Assembly (NCBI RefSeq): GCF_008693105.1
Contig: NZ_VXKK01000018.1
Span: 167,245-231,244 of the forward strand
Direction: 5' to 3'
DNA length: 64,000 nucleotides
Source of the DNA: Corynebacterium flavescens
GTDB lineage: Bacteria; Actinomycetota; Actinomycetes; Mycobacteriales; Mycobacteriaceae
Shown here: positions 52,257 through 62,251 of the stretch, one piece after another
Numbering within the stretch: the stretch's first letter is position 1
Layout: every line of letters begins with the position of its first letter
Made by a program: the position numbers and the translations under genes
Notes under the pieces: generated by a model
What the model saw: only the letters and a program-made list of their open reading frames with translations
The model's database searches: none
Told to the model about the DNA's origin: nothing

Positions 52257-53579
52257 TTAGCTCTTGGCTATTGGCTTGACCTGGTTGTCGTAGATGGCCT
52301 GGAGCGTCTTTTGCAGATCGGTCAGGGTCTTAGTCACGTCATCGCGGTTGGTGACAATCTTCTCAAAGGCACCGCCGATTTCTTGGTCGGCACCGGGCAG
52401 GAAGACGCGGGCGTAATCCTGCGGGCGGGTCTCCGGCAGCTGCTGGATGGCGGTGGCGAAGTTCGGGTTCTCTTCCATGAACTTCTTCTGCTCTTCGAGC
52501 TCTACGGCGGTCGAACGCACAGGCATGTAGCCCACGTTCTGGGACCAGTAGGCGGTGTTTTCATCGTTGGTGAGGAAGTCAATGAGCTTGACGGCAGCCA
52601 GCTGGCGCTTCTTGTCGATGCTGGCAGGAATGGCCAGACCCGCCCCGCCGGTGGGGCAGGCGCCATCGCCGGTGGGGTTGGGCAGGAAGGCGGTTCCCAG
52701 CTCAAACTTGGCGTTCTCGTTGACGCCGCTGAGATCGCCGGTGGAGAGGACGGTGGCGGCAGCGCGGCCGGTGGAGAACTCCATGGCCATGTCATTGCCC
52801 ACGTAGGAGTAGCCCTCCTTCTCATCGGTGACCTTCTTGAGCCATTCGACGGCCTCGATGGTCTTGGAATCGGTGAACTTGAGGTCCCACTCATCGGAGT
52901 AGGCGCCACCCTTGGACCACAATGGGCCCTGGAAGATCCAGCCCAGGTAGTCAACGGCGTCTCCCCAGCCGAAGGCCTTCATGTCAGGGTTGGCCTCGCC
53001 AAGCTTGGAGGACCACTGATCCATCTCGTCCCAGGATTCAGGGCCGCGATCCGGCAAGCCGGCCTTCTTCCACGCTTCTTTGTTGTAGTAGAACAGGGGC
53101 GTTGAACGAGCGAAAGGCAGGGCAAAGTGCCCGCCGTCGTAGGCGTAGTCCTCATAGAGCGGCTGCACGTAGGTGGAGAGATCGACGTCTGCTTCTTTGG
53201 CCAGATCATCGATGTTGGCGATCTGGCCGTTGATGGCGAAGTTGTACCACCAGACATCGGAAAGAACTACGATATCGGGCAAGTCCGTGCCGGTGAGCGC
53301 GGCGTTGAACTTCTGGGCCGCCTCCTCGTAGTTCTTTCCGGCATCAACCAGCTTGACTTTGATGTCGGGGTTTTCCTTCTCGAAGCGAGAGATGAGTTCA
53401 GTTTCGATGTCCTTGGAGGAACCCGGGTGGTTGGACCACCAGGTCAGCTCGGTGACGTCTCCGCCGGAGGCAGAGCCGTTGGAGTTTTGGGTGCTGGTAC
53501 TGGAGGTGCCGGCGCAGGCGGTCAGCGTGACCGAGGCCGAGGCGAGGGAGGCGATAGCCAGGAAAGAACGACGATCCAT
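52257..53579 (-). CDS. ugpB: Glycerol-3-phosphate-type ABC solute-binding lipoprotein
   Basis: 440 residues from ATG 53579 (AAGGAG 8 bp upstream); a frame to 53636 would add residues before a normal signal peptide. The signal [24 protein letters not shown] has a lipobox cysteine. The mature protein is an extracellular family 1 binding protein: [29 protein letters not shown] near the N-terminus, [17 protein letters not shown], and [25 protein letters not shown]. It would collect sn-glycerol 3-phosphate or its diesters at the membrane surface. The substrate is assigned from operon order (A-E-B-C). Confidence 0.88.
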   Translation of the reverse strand: MDRRSFLAIASLASASVTLTACAGTSSTSTQNSNGSASGGDVTELTWWSNHPGSSKDIETELISRFEKENPDIKVKLVDAGKNYEEAAQKFNAALTGTDLPDIVVLSDVWWYNFAINGQIANIDDLAKEADVDLSTYVQPLYEDYAYDGGHFALPFARSTPLFYYNKEAWKKAGLPDRGPESWDEMDQWSSKLGEANPDMKAFGWGDAVDYLGWIFQGPLWSKGGAYSDEWDLKFTDSKTIEAVEWLKKVTDEKEGYSYVGNDMAMEFSTGRAAATVLSTGDLSGVNENAKFELGTAFLPNPTGDGACPTGGAGLAIPASIDKKRQLAAVKLIDFLTNDENTAYWSQNVGYMPVRSTAVELEEQKKFMEENPNFATAIQQLPETRPQDYARVFLPGADQEIGGAFEKIVTNRDDVTKTLTDLQKTLQAIYDNQVKPIAKS

Positions 53580-53641
53580 GAGGTACTCCTTGTAATTGAT
53601 GAGAAACGGCGAGCGTGGTTGAGGCTGAGTGCGCAAAGCAC

Positions 53642-54466
53642 CTAGCCCTTGACGGCACCGGTGGTCAGGCCCTTGATCATGTATTTCTGCAGGGCTAGAA
53701 AGATGATGAGAATTGGGATGATGGTCAGCACCGTTGCCGCCATGACGGGACCCCAGTTGGTGACACCGTCATTGTTTTGGAGCATGGTGAGGCCCACCTG
53801 CAAAGGCGCGACATCGGGCGTATCGGACATGAGGAAGGGCCACAGGTACTGATTCCACTCGTTGACGATGGTGATGACGGCAAAAGCCGAGAGGGTGGGC
53901 CACGACACGGGTAGAAGCACCTTGGTCAACAGGCGGATTGGCCCAGCGCCGTCCATGCGCGCCGCCTCCACCAGCTCGAAGGGCAAAGAGAGAAAGTGGT
54001 TGCGCATGAGGAAGGTGCCAAAGGCTACACCGGCCAGGGGGACGATGATGCCGACGAAGGTATTGCGCCAGTTGAGAGAGTTAACCAGAGCGTAGTTGGA
54101 GATAACCGTGATCTCTGAGGGAACCATCAACGCGGAGATGACCACGAGGAAGACGATATTGCGGCCGGGGAAGCGCAGAATAGCGAGAGCATAGGCAGAC
54201 ACCACTCCGAGGATAATCTTGACTACGGCCAGGACTGCGGTGATGATGACGGAGTTGCGCAGGTAGGTCCAGAAAGGAACTCGCGTCGTAGCATCGAGGT
54301 AGTTAGCGGTCTTCCACGTGGGCGGAAGCCAAGAAACGGGGTCGGTATAAATATCGCCCTTGGCTTTGAAGGATGTCATCAGAATCCAAAAGAGGGGGAG
54401 ACCGATGAAGAGGAGCACAAGGACGATGCCGAGATACCCGAAGAGTTTTTTCGCAGATACATTCAT
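53642..54466 (-). CDS. ugpE: ABC transporter permease, UgpE type
   Basis: 274 residues with six helices. The EAA loop that contacts the ATPase reads FELVEAARMDGAGPIRLLTKVLLP near residue 165. The start has LFGYLGIVLVLLFIGLPLFWILMTSFK. It shares one base with the end of ugpA and lies 62 bp before ugpB. It forms a heterodimer with UgpA. Confidence 0.9.
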   Translation of the reverse strand: MNVSAKKLFGYLGIVLVLLFIGLPLFWILMTSFKAKGDIYTDPVSWLPPTWKTANYLDATTRVPFWTYLRNSVIITAVLAVVKIILGVVSAYALAILRFPGRNIVFLVVISALMVPSEITVISNYALVNSLNWRNTFVGIIVPLAGVAFGTFLMRNHFLSLPFELVEAARMDGAGPIRLLTKVLLPVSWPTLSAFAVITIVNEWNQYLWPFLMSDTPDVAPLQVGLTMLQNNDGVTNWGPVMAATVLTIIPILIIFLALQKYMIKGLTTGAVKG

Positions 54467-55413
54467 TATTTTTCCCGCTTATCCATGACGCGCACCTGAA
54501 TCAAAGTGATGACGAGCAAGATGAGGAACATGATGGTGGCGGCCGTGGCACCGTATCCGGCCCGGAAGTTGACGAAGGTCTCCTGATAGATCTGGAAGAC
54601 CAGCGTGGTTGTGCCGTTGCCCTGGGGGCCGCCCCTGGTCATGACGTTGATGATGTCGAAGACCTGGACCGAGTTGAGGGTGACGGTGATGGAGAGGAAA
54701 AAGGTGGTTGGCCGCAGCTGCGGCAAGGTCACCCGGCGGAAGCGGGTCCACGTCGAGGCGCCGTCGATGGCTGCTGCCTCATCCAAGTCCTTCGATAGCC
54801 CTTGGAGCGCGGCGAGGTAGATGACGAAGGTATAGCCCAAGTTCTTCCACACGAAGGTGAAAGTCACCATGAACAATGCCCAGCCGGGAACCGCATAGAA
54901 GTTGGGACTATCCAGGCCCACCCAGCGGAGCATGTCCTGGATGAGACCAAAGTTGGGATCGAAGATGAACTGAAAAGCAATGCCGATTGCCGCGCCGGAG
55001 ATGGCGAAGGGGGCAAAGACAACGGAGCGGGTGAAGTTGCGCCCTTTGAGCTTCTGGTTCAACAGCAAAGCCAGGGCCAGTCCGAGCACCAAAGAGCCGA
55101 TGACGGCGAAGAAGGTAAAGATGACGGTGTTGGAGACAATTGTCTTGGTGTCATCACGGGTAAACCACTCAATGTAGTTCTGCAAGCCCACGAAAGTGGA
55201 CTGCGGGCTGGAGATATTCCAGTTGAAGAATGAGAGACGAATATTATCGATCAGAGGCCGATAGGTAAAAATAGCCAGGAGGATCAGATTGGGGGCGAGG
55301 AGCAGTCCCGCGAGCCACCATTCTTGATGCTTCCTGGACTGGGCTTTCTTCCGCAGCGTCGCGGTGTCAGCCGCAGATTCTGCGGCACCCTGTGCCGAGT
55401 TCTTGATAACCAC
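54466..55413 (-). CDS. ugpA: ABC transporter permease, UgpA type
   Basis: 315 residues with six helices and an EAA loop LSKDLDEAAAIDGASTWTRFRRVTLP near residue 215. A polar N-terminal tail (about 1-32) precedes WWLAGLLLAPNLILLAIFTY. The frame starts at GTG 55413; no inner Met offers a sensible start, and the ribosome site is weak. It is the first gene of the ugpAEBC operon. Phosphate starvation control is known for this operon in C. glutamicum, but no PhoR-type box was identified with confidence. Confidence 0.88.
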   Translation of the reverse strand: MVIKNSAQGAAESAADTATLRKKAQSRKHQEWWLAGLLLAPNLILLAIFTYRPLIDNIRLSFFNWNISSPQSTFVGLQNYIEWFTRDDTKTIVSNTVIFTFFAVIGSLVLGLALALLLNQKLKGRNFTRSVVFAPFAISGAAIGIAFQFIFDPNFGLIQDMLRWVGLDSPNFYAVPGWALFMVTFTFVWKNLGYTFVIYLAALQGLSKDLDEAAAIDGASTWTRFRRVTLPQLRPTTFFLSITVTLNSVQVFDIINVMTRGGPQGNGTTTLVFQIYQETFVNFRAGYGATAATIMFLILLVITLIQVRVMDKREK

Positions 55414-55485
55414 TCGGACAAACTTAAGGTCTAGAGGTTAACGGTCGGCGCTCAAGTTAGTAACCCTAAATGAAACGCAGGTGAA

Positions 55486-56778
55486 CTAAAAGTGTTGGGC
55501 CTGTCGCAGCAGCTCCTCACGCTCGTGAGCAGGGACTAGGCTTCCTCCGGTCAGCCACACCAGGTGGGTTCCCTGGGCACCAATAAGGTCTTCGCGCCAC
55601 GGAATGCTCAGCCCAGCCGTCGCTGAGACTTCGACATCGACTTCCTCGCGGGCATGCAGCCAATCGACGCCGGCTAACATCACCGTGTCCTCCACGGTGT
55701 GGAATCCCGAGACATGGGGGGCGACGTAGTCCACGATGAGTTGGGAGGGACGTTGGACAGCGAGGCCGTCGGCAAGCGTGTGCCCGGAAAGACCATAATC
55801 CTGGCAGCTCACGGTGTGGCCCTTGCCGCTGAGCACGCCGAGGAACATGCACGGGCTGGTGGTGGGCTCGACGAAGTGGCAGTGGACATTGTCGCCGAAG
55901 ACGTGCTTGAGGCCGAAAGTGACCCCACCGGGGCCGCCGCCCACACCGCAGGGCAGGTAGACATGCAAAGGATTCTCGTGGCTTACCTCGACCCCGCTCT
56001 CATGCAGCTGCTTTTCAAGCCTCAGCGCGGCCACTGCATAGCCGGCGAGGAGCCCGAAAGAGTATTCATCATCGACGAAGTAGGCACCGGGAATCTCCTT
56101 GGCCGCGGTCCGCGCCTGCGCTATGGCCTCACTAAAGAGCCCGCTGTGCTCGATGACCTGCGCGCCCTTGGCCCGTAGCAGCTCCTTCTTCCACACCTTG
56201 GCATCCACGGACACGTGAACCTGAGTGGGAAAGCCCAGGGCCGGGCCCACCGTCCCGATGGACAGCCCAAGATTGCCCGTCGAGCCGACAAGAATAGGCC
56301 TGCGCGCTGCGGCGAGACGGAAGGGCGCGCTATCGAGGAGGTCTGCGAATTGCTCTGGATCCTGCGGGGCGGATTTGTGTGGATCGAGCTCATCTGCCAG
56401 GCGCTCTGCCACCATGAGCACCTCGTGGATGCCACCGCGAGCCTTGATGGAACCGCTGACCGCGAGGCTGTCATCGCGTTTGAGCCACAACTGCCCCTGG
56501 AGCTTGTGTCCGAAGCGGGAATCGAGAAAGCCTTGCACCTGCGCCGCACGTTGCACCGGCGACTCGATAATACCGGCGGCGGTATCAGGGAAGTGGCGCG
56601 CGAGCCACGGGGCAAACCGCTGCAGCCGCGCCTCAGCTGCGGTGATAAGGCCGGAATCGAGACTCATCTCGGACGCGGGCTTCGGCGTGCGCAGCCATGT
56701 CGTCGGCACGGCATCTCGCAGGCGGGCTAGTTGCTTAGTAGTGGCCTCAGACATGGGCTCGGCAGTGGGCTCAGACAT
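55486..56778 (-). CDS. dsdA: D-serine ammonia-lyase
   Basis: Pyridoxal-phosphate enzyme that deaminates D-serine to pyruvate and ammonia; 430 residues. The PLP lysine is in LAVSGSIKARGGIHEVLMVAE near residue 115, the glycine-rich phosphate loop is VGSTGNLGLSIG near 165, and HVYLPCGVGGGPGGVTFGLKHVFG near 278 completes the DsdA pattern. From ATG 56778 no ribosome site is visible, but TACACT (56784-56789) ends 5 bp before it, as in a leaderless transcript; ATG 56754 is the alternative. D-serine is a host skin and urine compound, so the enzyme may detoxify or use it. It stands alone. Confidence 0.88.
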   Translation of the reverse strand: MSEPTAEPMSEATTKQLARLRDAVPTTWLRTPKPASEMSLDSGLITAAEARLQRFAPWLARHFPDTAAGIIESPVQRAAQVQGFLDSRFGHKLQGQLWLKRDDSLAVSGSIKARGGIHEVLMVAERLADELDPHKSAPQDPEQFADLLDSAPFRLAAARRPILVGSTGNLGLSIGTVGPALGFPTQVHVSVDAKVWKKELLRAKGAQVIEHSGLFSEAIAQARTAAKEIPGAYFVDDEYSFGLLAGYAVAALRLEKQLHESGVEVSHENPLHVYLPCGVGGGPGGVTFGLKHVFGDNVHCHFVEPTTSPCMFLGVLSGKGHTVSCQDYGLSGHTLADGLAVQRPSQLIVDYVAPHVSGFHTVEDTVMLAGVDWLHAREEVDVEVSATAGLSIPWREDLIGAQGTHLVWLTGGSLVPAHEREELLRQAQHF

Positions 56779-56783
56779 GGGGA

Positions 56784-56789
56784 AAGTGT
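56784..56789 (-). promoter_or_regulatory. -10 box of dsdA, leaderless start
   Basis: TACACT on the minus strand ends 5 bp before the ATG at 56778, so transcription would begin at or next to the start codon. Leaderless genes are common in corynebacteria. Confidence 0.5.
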
Positions 56790-56854
56790 AGTACCTCCGG
56801 GTGTGAAAGAGGCGTATATTCCGCGCCAGAAGAGATTTGCCCAGCTAATCTTGA

Positions 56855-57601
56855 ATGATGCCTCTCTCTTTCTCTCTCCCCTTATCTCTCCGCGCGATTA
56901 CCACCGGAAGTATTGTCGCCCTCGCCCTCGGCCTTGCCGGTTGTGCAGCGGACCAAGATTCCCCGCAACCCGCTGAATCTCCCACGCCCCTCACCCAAGA
57001 AGCACAAGCGCCGCGATCTACGGTCACCGTCACCGAGACCGCTGCGCCCAGCACGCAAAGCACGCGCGGAAGCAATCCGCAGCCCGTGGATTCGCAGGTT
57101 CCTTTATATATAAGGGAAAAGCTAATGAGTGCCACGATTGGGGATGTAGTTTTTTATCCGGGCCATTCTTTCACACTGGTTAATGGACAGTTGAGAATGC
57201 CAGATAATGGCGCAGTGGGTCTGGCAACTGCTAGCGGCGGTTTTGCATCTTCGCCGAGCGAGATCGCGGCCTGGCAAGGGGAGATTGATAACGAGCCGGG
57301 CATCGATATCATCGCTGCAATTGCATCCGGTGGAGGTGGATCAGGTACTGAATTAGCTTGGTACATCTTCGACGAAGATGCCAATGTCAAAGTGAAAATG
57401 CCGGCAGTCGAGGACATGAAAATCTATCGGGGTGGTTACAACGTGGAAGGAGTAGACGGGCCGAATATGTCTATGACCTGGTATGGCTATCAAGACACTG
57501 ATGCGATGTGCTGCCCAAGCCTGAACGGGAGTGGAACCTATAAATGGAATGGCACGAGCCTCGTCGCGGTGGATGGGCCGTATTTCTCGCCCCGGAGCTA
57601 A
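56855..57601 (+). CDS. Secreted lipoprotein of unknown function
   Basis: 248 residues with a signal peptide and lipobox (TTGSIVALALGLAGCAADQ). A Pro/Thr/Glu-rich linker of about 55 residues leads to a domain with GDVVFYPGHSFTLVNGQLRMP, an LGAP-like glycine-rich GGGGSGTELAWYIFDED and a final CCPSLNGSGTYKWNGTSLV. This layout recalls LppP/LprE-type proteins of mycobacteria, without enough match to name it. TAATCT (56846-56851) is 6 bp before the second ATG at 56858, which may be a leaderless start. Intact; it is divergent from dsdA. Confidence 0.7.
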   Translation: MMPLSFSLPLSLRAITTGSIVALALGLAGCAADQDSPQPAESPTPLTQEAQAPRSTVTVTETAAPSTQSTRGSNPQPVDSQVPLYIREKLMSATIGDVVFYPGHSFTLVNGQLRMPDNGAVGLATASGGFASSPSEIAAWQGEIDNEPGIDIIAAIASGGGGSGTELAWYIFDEDANVKVKMPAVEDMKIYRGGYNVEGVDGPNMSMTWYGYQDTDAMCCPSLNGSGTYKWNGTSLVAVDGPYFSPRS

Positions 57602-57655
57602 GGCGTTTCTTGAGGTCTAGCGCGAGGTCCTTGCAGGTAGTCTTAGCTAGTCTTT

Positions 57656-59239
57656 CTAGCGTCCGGCACGCGGGCTGATGCACAGAAGCAGCACTTCGGC
57701 GCGCGTGATGGGATCGCTCAAGTCGATGGCGCACAGCTGCTGGATCTTCTCAATGCGTGAGCGCACGGTGTGGCGGTGGACGCCGAGCTCGGCGGAGGTG
57801 TGGGCGAGGTGGGCGTCGGCAAGCAAGAAGGCGCGCAGCGTGGGGAGTAACTCCGTGGCGTGGGCGGCGTCGTATGCATCGAGCTCACCCAGAAGCGTTG
57901 CGTAGCGCGCATCGAGGGCGGAGCGGACCGCGGAGTTGTTGAGCCAGACAGGTCCAAGATCGTCGAGTTGCGCGGCGGTGCCCAGAGGCTCAGTCTGGGC
58001 CTGGATGCGAAGTGCCGAGAGCAGGTCGCTCGAGAGTTCGCTCCAGTGCACTGCGGCTGTGTGGGCACCGCGCAGGGAGGAAGAGGCACGCCCAAAAAGC
58101 TGGGGCATCGTGGCTATACGGGTATCGGGCGAGAATGCCAGCAGGACCTGGCTGGCAGCACTAGGGGTGCCAGGAACTTCGGGGGAGGGCGCGGGGGAAG
58201 CGGTGGGGGAGCGCTCTGGGTCGAGGGGGAGGCTGAAGTAGCTGGTTCCGGTCGCGGCAGCGTGCCCGGCCAAGGAGTGCAGCGCCTTGTCCAAAGCGGA
58301 GGGGGACTCAGCACTGATGAGGCAATAGACCACGTCTTCTTCGCGCGCGATGGTCCCGAAAGCCTGCGCGAGCTGGGCGCGCAGGCTCGGTGCGAGGGCA
58401 GGGGAGCTTAGCTGCGCGGCTAAGGCCAGGCCGCCAAGAGTGTGCTGCCGGCTGGAATCGGACTCCCGCAGGAGGAGGCCGGCAAGACCCACGAGGTGGC
58501 GTACCAGCGCGCGGGCATAGGAATCGAATTTCAGCGGGGCGGAGGCGGCTAAGCCGAAGCGCTGGTGTTCCTGGATGCGGAAGGCGTTGGTGATGGTGGC
58601 CACAGTGGTGCCGTCCTTGAGGGTGCGGCTCTGGGCGCCCGAGGTGGAGGCTTCAGGATCGGTGGCAACGGAGATGGCATCGGGCAACGCGTCGAGTGAG
58701 TGGCGCGGGTGGCTAGATATCGTTGTGCCATCGGAGGCGGAGAGGGCGATCGCGGCATCGAGTTCTTGGGAGGCCTGGGCCACGAGGTGATCGATGCCGA
58801 AGGCCGCCGCCTTGTTGAGGGCCTCTTGCCGGCGGTGCAGGGCAAACTGCTGGTTGTTCTCACTGCGCACAAGCTCAGAGGAGACGGTGTTGATGATGGA
58901 GTTGAAGGCTATGGCCCGGGGAACTTCGAAAAGCGCCAGACCCTCCTGCTGAGCGGCGGCGATGAGCTGCTGCGGAATGGTGCGAAAGCCCAGCCCTGTG
59001 CCGAAGCCAATGCCTTGGATCCCGGCGGCCTTGAGCCGGGCGGCATAGGCGGGGAAGCCTGCGGCGGCGCCGTTGAAGGCGAGTCCCACGGTGAGGATGA
59101 TGGCACCGGGGGCGGTGAACTCAGTGGGATCTTCAAGCTCGGTGGCTTGGATAGTGGTGAAGGTGGTGGGGCCTTCCACTATGGGCCGCAAATCCAGACG
59201 GCGCTGATTGTAGAGCCATTTCAAGCCGATTGATCCCAT
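57656..59239 (-). CDS. PucR-family transcriptional regulator, probable gab regulator
   Basis: 527 residues. The N-terminal PucR sensory domain includes AIILTVGLAFNGAAAGFPAYAARLKAAGIQGIGFGTG near residue 45. A middle GGDEF-like helical part follows, and the C-terminal HTH_30 domain reads TLRAFLLADAHLAHTSAELGVHRHTVRSRIEKIQQL near 475. Such regulators control purine, amino-acid or GABA use. It is divergent from gabT, whose upstream region carries an inverted repeat TTCTATA-14-TATAGAA. Control of gabTDP is the simplest reading; it matches PucR-type GabR proteins known from corynebacteria. Confidence 0.85.
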   Translation of the reverse strand: MGSIGLKWLYNQRRLDLRPIVEGPTTFTTIQATELEDPTEFTAPGAIILTVGLAFNGAAAGFPAYAARLKAAGIQGIGFGTGLGFRTIPQQLIAAAQQEGLALFEVPRAIAFNSIINTVSSELVRSENNQQFALHRRQEALNKAAAFGIDHLVAQASQELDAAIALSASDGTTISSHPRHSLDALPDAISVATDPEASTSGAQSRTLKDGTTVATITNAFRIQEHQRFGLAASAPLKFDSYARALVRHLVGLAGLLLRESDSSRQHTLGGLALAAQLSSPALAPSLRAQLAQAFGTIAREEDVVYCLISAESPSALDKALHSLAGHAAATGTSYFSLPLDPERSPTASPAPSPEVPGTPSAASQVLLAFSPDTRIATMPQLFGRASSSLRGAHTAAVHWSELSSDLLSALRIQAQTEPLGTAAQLDDLGPVWLNNSAVRSALDARYATLLGELDAYDAAHATELLPTLRAFLLADAHLAHTSAELGVHRHTVRSRIEKIQQLCAIDLSDPITRAEVLLLCISPRAGR

Positions 59240-59360
59240 ATACTAAGACTCCTTTTCTCCGCGCTGACGTGCAAGTTTATACGCAAGGGCCAGTTTTGGG
59301 AAATAATTTCGCCAGAGCGGACATAGTTTATAGGGGGTGTCAGGTCTCACAATATGGTCA

Positions 59361-59388
59361 TTCTATAAAAATGGATCTCTCTATAGAA
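59361..59388. promoter_or_regulatory. Inverted repeat before gabT, possible PucR-type operator
   Basis: TTCTATA (59361-59367) and TATAGAA (59382-59388), centres 21 bp apart, about two turns of the helix. The left arm overlaps a TATAAA (59364-59369) that could be the gabT -10. It lies 30 bp before the gabT start. Confidence 0.45.
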
Positions 59389-59418
59389 ATCCACGTACTC
59401 CTTAAGGAAGGGAAAATC

Positions 59419-60747
59419 ATGCAGGAACTTGAATACCGCCTCGAGCAGGTCCGAAAGCTCAACCAGCAGGTGCCGGGCCCAGTCAGCGCCGTCCTCGACG
59501 AGCGCCGCAAGGCAGCCCTGCCCGCCGGAATGACTCCTTCGCTGCCCGGCTACGTTGTCGATGCAGACGGCGGAATCCTCGCAGATGCTGATGGCAACCA
59601 GTACATCGACCTGGCCTCCGGCATCGCCGTTACCTCGGCTGGCGCCTCCAACCCGGCAGTGGTCAAGGCCGTCCAGGAAGCCGTCGCTCACTTCACACAC
59701 ACCTCCTTCTCGGTCTCTCCCTACGCCGGCTACGTCGAGGTTGCTGAAAAGCTCAACGAGGTCACCCCAGGCGACCACGAAAAGCGCACCGTCTTGCTGA
59801 ACTCCGGTGCTGAGGCTGTGGAGAACGCAGTCAAGATTGCTCGCAACTACACCGGCAAGTCCGGCGTCGCCGTCATGGACCGTGCCTTCCACGGCCGCAC
59901 CAACCTGACCATGGCGATGACCGCCAAGCAGGCCCCCTACAAGTCCGGCTTCGGCCCCTTCGCCCCGGACATCTACCGCGCTCCCATGTCCTACCCCTTG
60001 CGCGACGGACTGACCGGCGCCGAGGCTGCCAAGCAGACCATCACGATGCTTGAGCAGGAAATCGGTGCCCACAACCTGGCCTGCGTCATCGTCGAGCCTA
60101 TTCAGGGTGAGGGCGGTTTCGTCGTCCCCGCCGAGGGCTTCCTGCCCGCAGTGGTCAAGTGGTGCAACGACAACGATGTCGTATTCATCGCCGATGAGAT
60201 TCAGGCCGGCATGATGCGTACCGGTAGCTGGTACGCCTCCGACCACGAGGGTATCGTCCCTGACCTGGTCACCACCGCCAAGGGCATTGCCTCCGGCATG
60301 CCGCTGTCCGCCGTTACCGGCCGCGCAGAGATCATGGACGCCCCGCAGGCCGGTGGCCTAGGCGGCACCTACGGCGGAAACCCCGTGGCGTGTGCCGCTG
60401 CGCTCGCCACCTTCAAGGAATTCGAGGACAAGGACTTCGCAGCCCGCGCCCAGAACCTGGAGAAGATCGCCCGCGAAGAGCTCTCCGAGCTGGTCGAGGA
60501 CAAGCGCGTGGCCGAGTTCCGCGGACGCGGTGCCATGTTGGCACTCGAGTTCATCACCGCCGAGGGAGAGCCGGACTCCGAGCTGGTTCACCAGATCTCC
60601 GCTGCCGCCAAGGCTGAGGGCGTGCTGCTGCTGACCTGTGGCCTTGACCACAACGTCATCCGCTTCCTGCCTTCCCTGGCTATCCCGGAGCACCTGTGGC
60701 GCGAGGCGCTGCAGGTACTTGTCAAGCTTTTCAACGAGTATAAGTAA
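59419..60747 (+). CDS. gabT: 4-aminobutyrate aminotransferase
   Basis: Transfers the amino group of GABA to 2-oxoglutarate, giving succinate semialdehyde. 442 residues of the class III aminotransferase family: ILADADGNQYIDLASGIAVTSAG near residue 50, LLNSGAEAVENAVKIARNYTGK near 122, FIADEIQAGMMRTG near 255, and the PLP lysine in LVTTAKGIASGMPLSAV near 284. I choose ATG 59419 (GGAAGGG 8 bp upstream); the frame from 59230 would cover the promoter. First gene of gabT-gabD-gabP. Confidence 0.93.
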   Translation: MQELEYRLEQVRKLNQQVPGPVSAVLDERRKAALPAGMTPSLPGYVVDADGGILADADGNQYIDLASGIAVTSAGASNPAVVKAVQEAVAHFTHTSFSVSPYAGYVEVAEKLNEVTPGDHEKRTVLLNSGAEAVENAVKIARNYTGKSGVAVMDRAFHGRTNLTMAMTAKQAPYKSGFGPFAPDIYRAPMSYPLRDGLTGAEAAKQTITMLEQEIGAHNLACVIVEPIQGEGGFVVPAEGFLPAVVKWCNDNDVVFIADEIQAGMMRTGSWYASDHEGIVPDLVTTAKGIASGMPLSAVTGRAEIMDAPQAGGLGGTYGGNPVACAAALATFKEFEDKDFAARAQNLEKIAREELSELVEDKRVAEFRGRGAMLALEFITAEGEPDSELVHQISAAAKAEGVLLLTCGLDHNVIRFLPSLAIPEHLWREALQVLVKLFNEYK

Positions 60748-60759
60748 GGAACCTGCCAC

Positions 60760-62241
60760 ATGAGCGAATTTGACTATACGCAGGTGAAGGGCCTGCTGAG
60801 CTCCCTGCCGACCGGCATCTGGCTCGAAGGCGAGAACGTCGGGGCCACCGGCGGACGCACCTTTGAGGTGCTCGACCCCGCCACCGAACAGGTCCTCGCC
60901 CACGTGGCGGATGCCACCTCCACGGAGTGGATGAAGGCCCTCGACGCGGCGGTCGCAGCGCAGGAAGAGTGGGCCGAGTTTGCCCCGCGCCAGCGCTCCG
61001 AAGTACTCACCGACATCTTCACCACCGTGGCCGCGCGGGCCGATGATTTCGCTCGCGTCATGACGCTGGAGATGGGCAAGCCCTATGCGGAAGCCCGTGG
61101 CGAGGTGGCCTACGGCAACGAATACTTCCGGTGGTTTGCTGAGGAAGCAGTGCGAATTCCGGGACGCCTGGCCACCGCGCCGGGCGGCAACGGGCACATC
61201 CTGGTATCGCGCGCTCCCGTGGGCCCAGTGCTCGCCATTACCCCCTGGAACTTCCCGCTGGCCATGGCAACGCGCAAGATCGCCCCGGCCTTGGCGGCTG
61301 GGTGCCCAATCATTATCAAGCCCGCGCACGAGACACCGCTGACCATGCTCCTTTTGGGCCAGGTCTTCGCGGAAGTATTCGCCCGTCACGGCGTCCCGCA
61401 GGGCCTCGTCTCCATTGTTCCTACCACCGCGGCCTCGGCATTGTCCTCCGAGCTCATGGCGGATTCCCGCCTGCGCAAGGTGAGCTTTACCGGGTCCACC
61501 CCGGTGGGACGCCAGTTGGTGCGCCAAGCCGCCGATAACCTCTTGCACACCTCGATGGAGCTGGGCGGAAACGCTCCCTTTGTCATCGCGGCTGACGCGG
61601 ATCTTGATCTCGTCCTCACCTGCGCCATGCAGGCGAAGATGCGCAACGGTGGACAAGCTTGTATCGCCGCCAACCGCTTCTTGGTCGACGAGTCCATCGC
61701 CCAAGAGTTCAGCGAGCGCCTGACCGCAGCCATGTCTGCCTCCGTGGTGGGACATGGCCTAAATGAATCCTCCACCATGGGGCCCGTCATCACGGCCAAG
61801 CAACGCGATCGCATCGCCGCGCTTGTCGAAGACGCGCTCGCCGCAGGCGCGCGTGCCACCACTGGCGGCAAGCGCCCGGAGGGGCAAGGTTACTTCTATC
61901 CCGCCACCGTGCTTGTCGATGTCCCTTCTGACGCGCGCATCCTGCACGAGGAGATCTTTGGCCCAGTGGCCACCGTGAGCACCTTCAGCGATCTTGAGGA
62001 AGGCATCGCCGCGGCCAATGACACCGAGTTCGGGTTGGCTGCCTATGGCTTCTCCCGCTCGCTGGAGTCAGCCCAGCTGATGGCAGAAAAGCTCAACGCC
62101 GGCATGGTCGGCATCAATCGTGGCGCCATTTCCGATCCCGCCGCCCCCTTCGGCGGCATCAAGCAGTCCGGCTTCGGGCGCGAGGGCGGAACCGAAGGCA
62201 TTGAAGAATACCTAGATACCCGATATATCTCGCTCACCTGA
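60760..62241 (+). CDS. gabD: Succinate-semialdehyde dehydrogenase
   Basis: 493 residues of the aldehyde dehydrogenase family, oxidising succinate semialdehyde to succinate. PWNFPLAMATRKIAPALAAGCPIIIKPA near residue 160, FTGSTPVGRQLV near 245, the general-base glutamate in MELGGNAPF near 268, and the catalytic cysteine in NGGQACIAANRFLVDE near 300 are all present. It follows gabT by 12 bp and precedes gabP by 10 bp. The sequence ends IEEYLDTRYIS, as usual in GabD. Confidence 0.93.
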   Translation: MSEFDYTQVKGLLSSLPTGIWLEGENVGATGGRTFEVLDPATEQVLAHVADATSTEWMKALDAAVAAQEEWAEFAPRQRSEVLTDIFTTVAARADDFARVMTLEMGKPYAEARGEVAYGNEYFRWFAEEAVRIPGRLATAPGGNGHILVSRAPVGPVLAITPWNFPLAMATRKIAPALAAGCPIIIKPAHETPLTMLLLGQVFAEVFARHGVPQGLVSIVPTTAASALSSELMADSRLRKVSFTGSTPVGRQLVRQAADNLLHTSMELGGNAPFVIAADADLDLVLTCAMQAKMRNGGQACIAANRFLVDESIAQEFSERLTAAMSASVVGHGLNESSTMGPVITAKQRDRIAALVEDALAAGARATTGGKRPEGQGYFYPATVLVDVPSDARILHEEIFGPVATVSTFSDLEEGIAAANDTEFGLAAYGFSRSLESAQLMAEKLNAGMVGINRGAISDPAAPFGGIKQSGFGREGGTEGIEEYLDTRYISLT

Positions 62242-62251
62242 GGAGAAAGCA

